A stretch of 64,000 nucleotides of DNA from Siphonodentalium dalli. Lineage: Eukaryota; Mollusca; Scaphopoda; Gadilida; Siphonodentaliidae. The stretch is from the NCBI GenBank assembly GCA_032622095.1, contig CP136066.1, positions 111,931,319-111,995,318 of the forward strand. Reading direction: 5' to 3'. Below the pieces are notes generated by a model. The model was given only the letters and a program-made list of their open reading frames with translations, made no database searches and was not told the origin of the DNA. Below are positions 1 through 13,545 of this stretch, in pieces. Every line of letters begins with the position of its first letter. The stretch's first letter is position 1. The position numbers and the translations under genes are program-made.

Positions 1-2030
1 TATATTTAATATATATAATCCCGATGTACAATAAGAATTATAAGGTGCATATATACATCATTTTCTGTAATTAAATGGCACTAAAACAGCTAAGATCGAC
101 GTGTGTACTTGTCCGTAAACAGCCTACTTTTCCATCAGTGTATATTCGAAATTTCGAGTTGGCAATTTTGACTTTCGAATCGAATATTCGCAGGACCCTA
201 CGTTGAAGTTACATGACTGGATCAATGGATCTTTCCACAGCTGTCAATCAAATAATTATTAGCAGATGTATTCTCCCAATCAGTGACTGAACCGGTCTTT
301 TGCTGCATTAAAATTTTTTATTCCATCTTGGTTCACCCTAATTTGGATATCCGTACATATATTCAGCGTTAATCGGCTATTTTCAAACAATGTTTTTATT
401 GTCAAATGATAATGGACTTAATTTGCTCTGATGTTTGAAATTTATCCATGACTATAACAGCATCTTTTATTTTGGGTGACATTTTTTTAATTCTTTCACT
501 TTTAACCTTTCATGGCTGGAGCTGCGTTGGTGCAGTATTAAAGACCCTGTGTCAGTATATTCTCTTATATATGCTAGTCTCCCATAGGGAGCCTTGCATA
601 TATAAGAGAATGAACTGGCTTACAAGGTAAAGGTAAATATTGTCAGGCCTGCCGCCAATGTATTCTCTTATACATGTGAGGCTCCCTTTAGAAGACTCGC
701 ATATATAAGAGAATGCATTGGCACAGGGTTTTCGCAAAATTTCGGGAAGCTTCAGTCATGAAAGGGTTAAAGAGAAGAAGGTTCTTGTGTCTGTAAACCA
801 GCATAAAGCATGGGCTGTAAAATCAGTGTATTTGTGTAGATGAGTCTCTTTGCAACCGCTATGCCCCGCCCCGTAAGATTGGCTATAGTATCATCCATTG
901 GCAACCATATCTATCATGAGATCTGGATTCTGACAATATCAGCTTTGACGCTAAAGAATAAAGGGCTAGACCCTGTTTCTGTGTCTGGCGTTGACGTAAT
1001 AGGTTTGTATTGTTCAAGGACAATACAAAAAACATTTTTAAATTTTCTATATTTTGCTGTATAATTGGTGTGCAATAAATACATTAACTGAAGATATAGA
1101 AAAATCTGATCCGTCTACAAACTCTGAGACATGGGCATACTACCAATTCTGAGACATGGGAATATGGAATTTACTCTTATTAAGCTTTTGTAATGGTGTA
1201 TAATTCTAATATTGATTCATGTCTGACTGTCAAGCCAGACCTGCCCTTAGTTTACCACAAAAAACCATCCGAATTATTCTTATGCAAGATTAACTCATGC
1301 TCATTTGTATAACTGCCACATTTGCAATGTGTTTTGAGCCACCCTGTTTATTCAATTGATCATGACATCGGAAGGGATTGGAGATGTGTAATTGGCTAAG
1401 ACAATTGTGGCCGCTAGTTTTATACAGCCAATAAACTTCTCCTTTTCAAATATAAACCACTGACTTTGTTACTTTTCGCGTCCTCCTTATATCCACTGTG
1501 GATGAACGGAAGTTATAATTAGGATGTTTTTCATTGCACGAAAACGCGTAGAAATCATTACTTCCATTCATCCACACTGTATATCTTGTGGTCAGTACAA
1601 TAAGAATTGTATAAGAGAGGTCACATCTCCCTGGGACAAATCGGGAAAATTGGCACAGTTTAGGGAGATGTTGCCCTCTAGACTGGTCCCTGCCTGAGGC
1701 TGTTTGTTGAACTTCCAATCGAATCATCCCTGCAAATGAATGAATGGAAAACAACTATCCATCAGCAACTAAGCCAAAATGAACTGAAGCTGTGTTTCTT
1801 CTAACAGCCACAAAATTCAGAGCTGCGTTTCCATTCTATTTTATTTTAAACAAATATGAACCGATTTCAATAATTTTGGTATACAAAAGTTGCTTGCTAC
1901 ACTGTCGAGAATTAGTGCGAAAATCAGGTTTATCCAAATATTTTTGCCAAATTATGGACCTTAGTTTGTCATTTTTTCGCGATCTTTGTCTGTCGGACAC
2001 TTATGCTTATATTTTTTAACCATTATTAGA
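1..2030. other. non-coding flank, no gene seen
   Basis: AT-rich sequence with only short open frames (the longest about 100 codons at 1446-1754, minus strand) that show no domain, codon bias or splice context. Besides the hairpin pair at 541-735 there is a small direct repeat of a CTGAGACATGGG motif near 1122-1160 and a loose inverted repeat near 1488-1582. I see no gene here. Confidence 0.5.
541..735. repeat. pair of inverted hairpins, MITE-like
   Basis: Two hairpins lie side by side. Stem one pairs 558-574 with 596-612 (TATTCTCTTATATATGC and its complement). Stem two pairs about 661-676 with 699-714. The outer flanks, CCTGTGTCAGTA on the left and the complement of CCCTGTGCCAATGCA on the right, are also inverted, so the whole block looks like one inverted element. 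Similar ends recur near 16218 and 53580, which suggests a small dispersed family. No target duplication was identified. Confidence 0.55.
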
Positions 2031-2049
2031 TCAAGTTTACTTTGTAAAA

Positions 2050-4797
2050 CAAAAAAACATGGCCGCCAGCAGCCATCTTGGATTTTACTCTTTGCATGAC
2101 TAAATCCTTTGGCACAGGCTAGAGGTCGTACCTTTGGTCAGATCATCATGAAATTTGTCATGGGTGTTGACATTGACATGTTGATGGGAACGAGTCATTT
2201 TGGGGTCATTCGGCCAAAAAAACATGGCCGCTAGCAGCCATCTTGGATTTTCCTCTTTGCATGACTAAATCTTTTGGCACGGGCTACAGGTCGTACCTTT
2301 GGTCGGTTCATCATGAAATTTGTCATGGGTGTTGACATTGACATGTAGATGGGAACAAGTTATTTTTGGGTCATTCGGCAAAAAAACATGGCTGCCAGTG
2401 GCCATCTTGGATTTCAAAATTCAATCCATTAGCACAGGCCGTACTGTTTGTCTGATCATCATGAAATTTTTTAATATTGTGTTAATATTGACATGTAGAT
2501 GGGAAACGAATCATTTTGGGGTCATTAGGCCAAAAAATTTGCCTCCAGCAGCCATCTTGGATTTTACTCTTTGCAGGAATAAATCCTTGGGCACAGGCTA
2601 CATGTCATACCTTTGATCGGATCATCATGAAATTTGTCATGGATGTTAATATTGACATGTAGATGGGAATGAGTCATTTTGGGGTCAATTGGCCATGAAA
2701 CATTGCCGCCGGCAGCCATCTTGGATTTTACTCTTTGCATGACTAAATCCTTGGGCATCGGCTACAGGTTGTACCTTTGGTTAGATCATCATGAAATTTG
2801 TCTGCGTGTTTATATCTTGGCTGCGAGAAGCATATTAATATTTGTCATGGTGCACCCAGTAAATAGATAATAACCAGAGAAATTTATAGTATAATATCAT
2901 ATAATATATAGCTTCCTGGTATACCCAAAACCTGTAGCAGAGAGTTACTATCATGAAATGCTATGGCTTGGTATATTATGTCTTGATACTGTGCTCAGTT
3001 ATCCAGCGAGACAGTCCTGTAAAAAAATTTGAAACACAGCATCTATGTATTAAATCTTCCTATGATATGGGGAACGATTACATTTTAGCTCAACTTTACT
3101 TTGTAAAGTTTGAGCTATTGCCATGGCTTGGTATCCGTCGTCCGTGTGTGTGACTCGTCAACAATTTCCTTTAGCACGGGCTACAGGTCATACCTTTGGT
3201 CGGATCATTATGAAATTTGTCATGGCTGTTGACATTGACATGTAGATGGGAACGAGTCATTTTGGGGTCATTTGGCAAAAAAACATGGCCGCCAGTGGCC
3301 ATCTTGGATTTCAATCCATTAGCACAGGCTACAGGTCGTACTGTTCGTCTGATCATCATGAAATTTGTCATGGATGTTAATATTGACATGTAGATGGGAA
3401 CGAGTGATTTTGGGGTCATTCAGCCAAAAAACATGGCCGCCGGCAGCCATCTTAGATTTTACTCTTTGCATGACTAAATCCTTTGACACGGGCTACAGGT
3501 CGTACCTTTGGTCGGATCATCATAAAATTTGTCATGGATGTTAACAATGACATGTGTATGGGAACGAGTCATTTTGGGGTCATTCGGCCAAAAAACATGG
3601 CCTCCAGCAGCCATCTTGGATTTTACTCTTTGTGTGACTAAATCCTTTAGCACGGGCTACAGGTCGTACCTTTAGTCTGATCATCATGAAATTTTTCATG
3701 GCTGTTGAAATTGGAATGTAGATCGGAACGAGTCATGTTGGGGTCATTTGGACAAAAAACATGGCCGCCAGCGGCCATCTTTGATTTCAAAATTTAATCC
3801 ATTAGCACTGGCCACAGGTCGTACTGTTTGTCTAATCATCATGAAATTTGTCATGGATGTTAATATTGTCATGTAGATGGGAACGAGTAATTTTGGGGTC
3901 ATTCGGCCATAATACATGGCCGCCAGCAGCCATCTTGGTTTTACTCTTTGTATGACTTAAATTCTTTAGCACGGGCTACAGGTCGTACCTTTAGTCTGAT
4001 CATCATAAAATTTGTCATGGATGTTAACAATGACATGTAGATGGGAACGAGTCATTTTGGGGTCATTCTGCCAAAAAACATGGCCGCCAGCAGCCATCTT
4101 GGATTTTACTCTTTGTATGACTAAATCCTTTAGCACGGGCTACAGGTCGTACCTTTAGTCTGATCATCATAAAATTTGTCATGGATGTTAACAATGACAT
4201 GTAGATGGGAACGAGTCATTTTGGGGTCATTCTGCCAAAAAACATGGCCACCAGCAGCCATCTTGGATTTTACTCTTTTTATGACTAAATCCTTTATCAC
4301 GGACTACAGGTCGTACCTTGAGTCTGATAATCATGAAATTTTTCATGTCTATTGAAATTGGAATGTAGATGTGAACGAGTCATTTTGGGGTCATTCGGAC
4401 GTAAACATGGCCGCCAGCGGCCATCTTTGATTTAAAAATTCAATCCATTAGCACGGGCTACAGGTCGTACTGTTCGTCTGATCATCATGAAATTTGTCAT
4501 GGATGTTAATAATGACATGTAGATGGGAACGAGTCATTTTGGGGTCATTCGGCCGAAAAACATCGCCGCCAGCGGCCATCTTTGATTTCAAAATTCAATC
4601 CATTAGCACGGGCTACAGGTCGTACTGTTCGTCTGATCGTCATGAAATTTGCCGCCAGCATCCATCTTGGATTTTACTCTTTGTATGACTAAATCATTTA
4701 AGCTACAGGTCGTACCTTTAGTTTGATAATCATAAAATTTGTCATGGATGTTAACAATGACATGTGGATGGGAACGAGTCATTTTGGGGTCATTCGG
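2050..4797. repeat. higher-order repeat copy 1 (2748 bp)
   Basis: First of three long-period copies. It contains about 16 satellite A monomers plus a non-satellite insert (about 2850-3085) and, from 3086, the element end module TAGCTCAACTTTACTTTG. Positions line up with copy 2 at an offset of exactly 2748 bp over the whole unit. Reading the two side by side I found a single substitution (near 4178 against 6926). Confidence 0.9.
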
Positions 4798-7545
4798 CCC
4801 AAAAACATGGCCGCCAGCAGCCATCTTGGATTTTACTCTTTGCATGACTAAATCCTTTGGCACAGGCTAGAGGTCGTACCTTTGGTCAGATCATCATGAA
4901 ATTTGTCATGGGTGTTGACATTGACATGTTGATGGGAACGAGTCATTTTGGGGTCATTCGGCCAAAAAAACATGGCCGCTAGCAGCCATCTTGGATTTTC
5001 CTCTTTGCATGACTAAATCTTTTGGCACGGGCTACAGGTCGTACCTTTGGTCGGTTCATCATGAAATTTGTCATGGGTGTTGACATTGACATGTAGATGG
5101 GAACAAGTTATTTTTGGGTCATTCGGCAAAAAAACATGGCTGCCAGTGGCCATCTTGGATTTCAAAATTCAATCCATTAGCACAGGCCGTACTGTTTGTC
5201 TGATCATCATGAAATTTTTTAATATTGTGTTAATATTGACATGTAGATGGGAAACGAATCATTTTGGGGTCATTAGGCCAAAAAATTTGCCTCCAGCAGC
5301 CATCTTGGATTTTACTCTTTGCAGGAATAAATCCTTGGGCACAGGCTACATGTCATACCTTTGATCGGATCATCATGAAATTTGTCATGGATGTTAATAT
5401 TGACATGTAGATGGGAATGAGTCATTTTGGGGTCAATTGGCCATGAAACATTGCCGCCGGCAGCCATCTTGGATTTTACTCTTTGCATGACTAAATCCTT
5501 GGGCATCGGCTACAGGTTGTACCTTTGGTTAGATCATCATGAAATTTGTCTGCGTGTTTATATCTTGGCTGCGAGAAGCATATTAATATTTGTCATGGTG
5601 CACCCAGTAAATAGATAATAACCAGAGAAATTTATAGTATAATATCATATAATATATAGCTTCCTGGTATACCCAAAACCTGTAGCAGAGAGTTACTATC
5701 ATGAAATGCTATGGCTTGGTATATTATGTCTTGATACTGTGCTCAGTTATCCAGCGAGACAGTCCTGTAAAAAAATTTGAAACACAGCATCTATGTATTA
5801 AATCTTCCTATGATATGGGGAACGATTACATTTTAGCTCAACTTTACTTTGTAAAGTTTGAGCTATTGCCATGGCTTGGTATCCGTCGTCCGTGTGTGTG
5901 ACTCGTCAACAATTTCCTTTAGCACGGGCTACAGGTCATACCTTTGGTCGGATCATTATGAAATTTGTCATGGCTGTTGACATTGACATGTAGATGGGAA
6001 CGAGTCATTTTGGGGTCATTTGGCAAAAAAACATGGCCGCCAGTGGCCATCTTGGATTTCAATCCATTAGCACAGGCTACAGGTCGTACTGTTCGTCTGA
6101 TCATCATGAAATTTGTCATGGATGTTAATATTGACATGTAGATGGGAACGAGTGATTTTGGGGTCATTCAGCCAAAAAACATGGCCGCCGGCAGCCATCT
6201 TAGATTTTACTCTTTGCATGACTAAATCCTTTGACACGGGCTACAGGTCGTACCTTTGGTCGGATCATCATAAAATTTGTCATGGATGTTAACAATGACA
6301 TGTGTATGGGAACGAGTCATTTTGGGGTCATTCGGCCAAAAAACATGGCCTCCAGCAGCCATCTTGGATTTTACTCTTTGTGTGACTAAATCCTTTAGCA
6401 CGGGCTACAGGTCGTACCTTTAGTCTGATCATCATGAAATTTTTCATGGCTGTTGAAATTGGAATGTAGATCGGAACGAGTCATGTTGGGGTCATTTGGA
6501 CAAAAAACATGGCCGCCAGCGGCCATCTTTGATTTCAAAATTTAATCCATTAGCACTGGCCACAGGTCGTACTGTTTGTCTAATCATCATGAAATTTGTC
6601 ATGGATGTTAATATTGTCATGTAGATGGGAACGAGTAATTTTGGGGTCATTCGGCCATAATACATGGCCGCCAGCAGCCATCTTGGTTTTACTCTTTGTA
6701 TGACTTAAATTCTTTAGCACGGGCTACAGGTCGTACCTTTAGTCTGATCATCATAAAATTTGTCATGGATGTTAACAATGACATGTAGATGGGAACGAGT
6801 CATTTTGGGGTCATTCTGCCAAAAAACATGGCCGCCAGCAGCCATCTTGGATTTTACTCTTTGTATGACTAAATCCTTTAGCACGGGCTACAGGTCGTAC
6901 CTTTAGTCTGATCATCATAAAATTTGTGATGGATGTTAACAATGACATGTAGATGGGAACGAGTCATTTTGGGGTCATTCTGCCAAAAAACATGGCCACC
7001 AGCAGCCATCTTGGATTTTACTCTTTTTATGACTAAATCCTTTATCACGGACTACAGGTCGTACCTTGAGTCTGATAATCATGAAATTTTTCATGTCTAT
7101 TGAAATTGGAATGTAGATGTGAACGAGTCATTTTGGGGTCATTCGGACGTAAACATGGCCGCCAGCGGCCATCTTTGATTTAAAAATTCAATCCATTAGC
7201 ACGGGCTACAGGTCGTACTGTTCGTCTGATCATCATGAAATTTGTCATGGATGTTAATAATGACATGTAGATGGGAACGAGTCATTTTGGGGTCATTCGG
7301 CCGAAAAACATCGCCGCCAGCGGCCATCTTTGATTTCAAAATTCAATCCATTAGCACGGGCTACAGGTCGTACTGTTCGTCTGATCGTCATGAAATTTGC
7401 CGCCAGCATCCATCTTGGATTTTACTCTTTGTATGACTAAATCATTTAAGCTACAGGTCGTACCTTTAGTTTGATAATCATAAAATTTGTCATGGATGTT
7501 AACAATGACATGTGGATGGGAACGAGTCATTTTGGGGTCATTCGG
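4798..7545. repeat. higher-order repeat copy 2 (2748 bp)
   Basis: Head-to-tail duplicate of copy 1 with the same insert and the same internal end module at 5834. The near-identity implies very recent duplication, ongoing homogenisation, or an assembly duplication. Confidence 0.9.
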
Positions 7546-9830
7546 CCCAAAAACATGGCCGCCAGCAGCCATCTTGGATTTTACTCTTTGCATGACTAAA
7601 TCCTTTGGCACAGGCTAGAGGTCGTACCTTTGGTCAGATCATCATGAAATTTGTCATGGGTGTTGACATTGACATGTTGATGGGAACGAGTCATTTTGGG
7701 GTCATTCGGCCAAAAAAACATGGCCGCTAGCAGCCATCTTGGATTTTCCTCTTTGCATGACTAAATCTTTTGGCACGGGCTACAGGTCGTACCTTTGGTC
7801 GGTTCATCATGAAATTTGTCATGGGTGTTGACATTGACATGTAGATGGGAACAAGTTATTTTTGGGTCATTCGGCAAAAAAACATGGCTGCCAGTGGCCA
7901 TCTTGGATTTCAAAATTCAATCCATTAGCACAGGCCGTACTGTTTGTCTGATCATCATGAAATTTTTTAATATTGTGTTAATATTGACATGTAGATGGGA
8001 AACGAATCATTTTGGGGTCATTAGGCCAAAAAATTTGCCTCCAGCAGCCATCTTGGATTTTACTCTTTGCAGGAATAAATCCTTGGGCACAGGCTACATG
8101 TCATACCTTTGATCGGATCATCATGAAATTTGTCATGGATGTTAATATTGACATGTAGATGGGAATGAGTCATTTTGGGGTCAATTGGCCATGAAACATT
8201 GCCGCCGGCAGCCATCTTGGATTTTACTCTTTGCATGACTAAATCCTTGGGCATCGGCTACAGGTTGTACCTTTGGTTAGATCATCATGAAATTTGTCTG
8301 CGTGTTTATATCTTGGCTGCGAGAAGCATATTAATATTTGTCATGGTGCACCCAGTAAATAGATAATAACCAGAGAAATTTATAGTATAATATCATATAA
8401 TATATAGCTTCCTGGTATACCCAAAACCTGTAGCAGAGAGTTACTATCATGAAATGCTATGGCTTGGTATATTATGTCTTGATACTGTGCTCAGTTATCC
8501 AGCGAGACAGTCCTGTAAAAAAATTTGAAACACAGCATCTATGTATTAAATCTTCCTATGATATGGGGAACGATTACATTTTAGCTCAACTTTACTTTGT
8601 AAAGTTTGAGCTATTGCCATGGCTTGGTATCCGTCGTCCGTGTGTGTGTGTGTGACTCGTCAACAATTTCCTTTAGCACGGGCTACAGGTCATACCTTTG
8701 GTCGGATCATTATGAAATTTGTCATGGCTGTTGACATTGACATGTAGATGGGAACGAGTCATTTTGGGGTCATTTGGCAAAAAAACATGGCCGCCAGTGG
8801 CCATCTTGGATTTCAATCCATTAGCACAGGCTACAGGTCGTACTGTTCGTCTGATCATCATGAAATTTGTCATGGATGTTAATATTGACATGTAGATGGG
8901 AACGAGTGATTTTGGGGTCATTCAGCCAAAAAACATGGCCGCCGGCAGCCATCTTAGATTTTACTCTTTGCATGACTAAATCCTTTGACACGGGCTACAG
9001 GTCGTACCTTTGGTCGGATCATCATAAAATTTGTCATGGATGTTAACAATGACATGTGTATGGGAACGAGTCATTTTGGGGTCATTCGGCCAAAAAACAT
9101 GGCCTCCAGCAGCCATCTTGGATTTTACTCTTTGTGTGACTAAATCCTTTAGCACGGGCTACAGGTCGTACCTTTAGTCTGATCATCATAAAATTTGTCA
9201 AGAATGTTAATAATGACGTGTAGATGGGAACGAGTCATTTTGGGGTCATTCGGCCAAAAAACATGGCCACCAGCAGCCATCTTGGATTTTACTCTTTTTA
9301 TGACTAAATCCTTTATCACGGACTACAGGTCGTACCTTGAGTCTGATAATCATGAAATTTTTCATGTCTATTGAAATTGGAATGTAGATGTGAACGAGTC
9401 ATTTTGGGGTCATTCGGACGTAAACATGGCCGCCAGCGGCCATCTTTGATTTAAAAATTCAATCCATTAGCACGGGCTACAGGTCGTACTGTTCGTCTGA
9501 TCATCATGAAATTTGTCATGGATGTTAATAATGACATGTAGATGGGAACGAGTCATTTTGGGGTCATTCGGCCGAAAAACATCGCCGCCAGCGGCCATCT
9601 TTGATTTCAAAATTCAATCCATTAGCACGGGCTACAGGTCGTACTGTTCGTCTGATCGTCATGAAATTTGCCGCCAGCATCCATCTTGGATTTTACTCTT
9701 TGTATGACTAAATCATTTAAGCTACAGGTCGTACCTTTAGTTTGATAATCATAAAATTTGTCATGGATGTTAACAATGACATGTGGATGGGAACGAGTCA
9801 TTTTGGGGTCATTCGGCCGAAAAACATGGC
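7546..9830. repeat. higher-order repeat copy 3, shortened
   Basis: Matches copies 1 and 2, but has a 6-bp GT expansion near 8641 and lacks about 483 bp (three monomers) around 9190-9270, where a junction monomer carries the variant GTCAAGAATGTTAATAATG. From there the order of monomers follows the end of the earlier copies. Confidence 0.85.
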
Positions 9831-11760
9831 CTCCAGCAGCCATCTTGGATTTTACTCTTTGTATGACTAAATCCTTTAGCACGGGCTACAGGTCGTACCT
9901 TTAGTCTGATCATCATGAAATTGTTCATGGCTGTTGAAATTGGAATGTAGATCGGAACGAGTCATTTTGGGGTCATTTGGACAAAAAACATGGCCGCCAG
10001 CGGCCATCTTTGATTTCAAAATTTAATCCATTAGCACTGGCCACATGTCGTACTGTTTGTCTAATCATCATGAAATTTGTCATGGATGTTAATATTGTCA
10101 TGTAGATGGGAACGAGTAATTTTGGGGTCATTCGGCCATAATACATGGCCGCCAGCAGCCATCTTGGATTTTACTCTTTGTATGACTAAATTCTTTAGCA
10201 CGGGCTACAGGTCGTACCTTTAGTCTGATCATCATAAAATTTGTCAAGAATGTTAATAATGACATGTAGATGGGAACGAGTCATTTTGGGGTCATTCGGC
10301 CAAAAAACATGGCCACCAGCAGCCATCTTGGATTTTACTCTTTTTATGACTAAATCCTTTATCACGGACTACAGGTCGTACCTTGAGTCTGATAATCATG
10401 AAATTTTTCATGTCTATTGAAATTGGAATGTAGATGTGAACGAGTCATTTTGGGGTCATTCGGACGTAAAACATGGCCGCCAGCGGCCATCTTTGATTTA
10501 AAAATTCAATCCATTAGCATGGGCTACAGGTCGTACTGTTCGTCTGATCGTCATGAAATTTGCCGCCAGCATCCATCTTGGATTTTACTCTTTATATGAC
10601 TAAATCATTTAAGCTACAGGTCGTACCTTTAGTTTGATAATCATAAAATTTGTCATGGATGTTAACAATGACATGTGGATGGGAACGAGTCATTTTGGGG
10701 TCATTCGGCCGAAAAACATGGCCTCCAGCAGCCATCTTGGATTTTACTCTTTGTATGACTAAATCCTTTAGCACGGGCTACAGGTCGTACCTTTAGTCTG
10801 ATCATCATGAAATTTTTCATGGCTGTTGAAATTGGAATGTAGATCGGAACGAGTCATTTTGGGGTCATTTGGACAAAAAACATGGCCGCCAGCGGCCATC
10901 TTTGATTTCAAAATTTAATCCATTAGCACTGGCCACATGTCGTACTGTTTGTCTAATCATCATGAAATTTGTCATGGATGTTAATATTGTCATGTAGATG
11001 GGAACGAGTAATTTTGGGGTCATTCGGCCATAATACATGGCCGCCAGCAGCCATCTTGGATTTTACTCTTTGTATGACTATATTCTTTAGCACGGGCTGC
11101 AGGTCGTACCTTTAGTCTGATCATCATAAAATTTGTCATGGATGTTAACAATGACATGTAGATGGGAACGAGTCATTTTGGGGTCATTCTGCCAAAAAAC
11201 ATGGCCGCCAGCAGCCATCTTGGATTTTACTCTTTGTATGACTAAATCCTTTAGCACGGGCTACAGGTCGTACCTTTAGTCTGATCATCATAAAATTTGT
11301 CAAGAATGTTAATAATGACATGTAGATGGGAACGAGTCATTTTGGGGTCATTCGGCCAAAAAACATGGCCACCAGCAGCCATCTTGGATTTTACTCTTTT
11401 TATGACTAAATCCTTTATCACGGACTACAGGTCGTACCTTGAGTCTGATAATCATGAAATTTTTCATGTCTATTGAAATTGGAATGTAGATGTGAACGAG
11501 TCATTTTGGGGTCATTCGGACGTAAAACATGGCCGCCAGCGGCCATCTTTGATTTAAAAATTCAATCCATTAGCACGGGCTACAGGTCGTACTGTTCGTC
11601 TGATCATCGTGAAATTTTTCATGGATGTTAATAATGACATGTAGATGGGAACGATTAATTTTGGGGTCATTCAGCCAAAAAACATGGCCGCAGCAGCCAT
11701 CTTGGATTTTACTCTTTGTATGACTAAATCATTTAGCACGCGCTACAGGTCGTACCTTTA
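9819..11760. repeat. shorter higher-order repeats (892 bp, then about 1057 bp)
   Basis: The segment beginning at 9819 recurs at 10711, an 892-bp offset (about 5.5 monomers). The following copy contains one additional monomer of about 165 bp, so its marker GGCCACCAGCAGCC at 10311 recurs at 11368, a 1057-bp offset. This fits unequal exchange by whole monomers. Confidence 0.75.
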
Positions 11761-12311
11761 GTCTGATCATCATAAAATTTGTCATGGTTGTTAACAATGA
11801 CATGTAGATGGGAACGAGTCATTTTGGGGTCATTCGGCCGAAAAACATCGCCGCCAGCGGCCATCTTTGATTTCAAAATTCAATCCATTAGCACGGGCTA
11901 CAGGTCGTACTGATCGTCATGAAATTTGCTGCCAGCATCCATCTTGGATTTTACTCTTTGTATGACTAAATCATTTAAGCTACAGGTCGTACCTTTAGTT
12001 TGATAATCATAAAATTTGTCATGGATGTTAATAATGACATGTAGATGGGAACGAGTCATTTTGGGGTCATTCGGCCATAAAACATGGCCACCAGCAGCCA
12101 TTTTGGATTTTACTCTTTGTATGACTAAATCCTTTAGCACGGGCTACAGGTCGTACCTTTAGTCTGATCATCATGAAATTTTTCATGGCTGTTGAAATTG
12201 GAATGTAGATGGGAAAGAGTCATTTTGGGGTCATTCGGACAAAAAACATGGCCGCCACATGCCATCTTGGATTTTACTCTGTGTATGACTAAATCCTTTA
12301 CTGCTCATTTT

Positions 12312-13093
12312 TAGCTCAACTTTACTTTGTAAAGTTTGAGCTATTGCCATGGCTTGGTGTCCGTCGTCTGTGCGTGTGTGACTCGTCAACAATTTCCTTT
12401 AGCACGGGCTACAGGTCATACCTTTGGTCGGATCATTATGAAATTTGTCACAGATGTTGACATTGACATGTAGATGGGAACGAATCACTTTGGGGTCATT
12501 CGGCAAAAAAACATGGCCGCCAGTGGCCATCTTGGATTTCAATCCATTAGCACAGGCTACAGGTCGTACTGTTCGTCTGATCATCATGAAATTTGTCATG
12601 GATGTTAATATTGACATGTAGATGGGAACGAGTTATTTTGGGGTCGTTCGGCCAAAAAGCATGGCCGCCAGCAGCCATCTTGGATTTTACTCTTTGCATG
12701 ACTAAATCCATTGGCGTGGGCTACAGGCTATCATGAAATTTGTCATGGATGTTAACAATGACATGTAGATGGGAACGAGTCATTTTGGGGTCGTTCGGAC
12801 AAAAAATATGGCCGCCAGCAGCCATCTTGGATTTTACTCTTTACATGACTAAATCTTTTGACACAGGCTACAGGTAGGTCATAGCTTTTGTCGGATCATA
12901 ATAAAATTTGTAATGGATGTTGACTTTGACATGTAAATGGGAGTCTTTTTTTGGGTCATTCGGCAAAAAAACATGGCTGCCGGTGGCCATCTTGGATTTT
13001 ACTCTTTGCATAACTAGGCCTTTCAACTTTCCACATTCCTAATCACTCCATTGACTGTAGCACATGAAATTATTCCCTTTCCAAGTTGAGCTA
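12312..13093. mobile_element. short satellite A element with inverted ends
   Basis: It begins with TAGCTCAACTTTACTTTG (12312), runs through about four or five satellite monomers, and ends with AAGTTGAGCTA (13083-13093), the exact complement of its first 11 bases. No coding capacity is present, so this is a non-autonomous element. The inverted ends were read directly; the transposon class is not established. Confidence 0.6.
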
Positions 13094-13131
13094 CAATGTC
13101 ATGGACACTTTCATTTACAGTCCTTTTTATG

Positions 13132-13545
13132 TTTACCCATACCATAGTATGGTAAACATAGTGTCGTTGCCCGGATTGACCACTCGTTGTTCGTCCGTCT
13201 GTCTGTCCGTAGACACTTTACGAGTAATGCGATAACTCAAACATTTTCTATCCAATCGAAACCAAATTTTGTATATGGGTTTCTCAGCCCAAAATACAGA
13301 TCGAGTTCGAATTTGGGTTTGATCCGAGTTTTTGTTACAGAGTTATGGCCCTTTTTCAACTTAGAATTAACGCATTCTGCCATAACATTTTTTATCTGAT
13401 TGGAACCAAATTTGGTATGTTAGTTTCACAGCCCAAAATACAGATCGAATATGGGTTTGATCCGATTAATTTTAAAGGAGTTATGACCCTTTTTCGAGAA
13501 CAAAATTCAATTTTTTTAGATTTAGTTCCTTGCTAAATTTAGCAT
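13132..13545. repeat. dispersed repeat B, copy 1
   Basis: It begins with the palindrome CCATACCATAGTATGGTAAA, continues through GTCGTTGCCCGGATTGACCA, then blocks such as CAGATCGAGTTCGAAT and GTTATGGCCCTTTTTC. A second copy lies at 15259-15545. The TTGAGCTACA...GACACTTTCATTTA end of satellite A elements sits immediately before both copies, so the two families are often joined. The small open frames here are not convincing genes. Confidence 0.65.

Larger units (their letters stand above)
2031..13093. repeat. satellite A array (about 162-bp monomers)
   Basis: About 65 head-to-tail monomers of roughly 160-165 bp. Each monomer carries the blocks ACATGGCCGCCAGCAGCCAT, a run ending in ACGGGCTACAGGTCGTACC, then ATCATCATGAAATTTGTCAT, then GATGGGAACGAGTCATTTTG. 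A degenerate version of the family's end module (ATCAAGTTTACTTTGTAAA) starts the block near 2031, and the opposite-orientation end AAGTTGAGCTA closes it at 13083-13093. The array therefore looks like the core of one or more TIR-bounded elements rather than a free centromeric satellite. Short open frames on both strands recur in every monomer and are repeat artefacts. Confidence 0.9.

Noticed and set aside
2320-12617. Recurring 60-98 codon frames with a conserved-looking peptide (KSKMAAGGHVF type)
   Set aside because: The peptide is the translation of the satellite A monomer; stops occur in every unit and both strands are affected equally.
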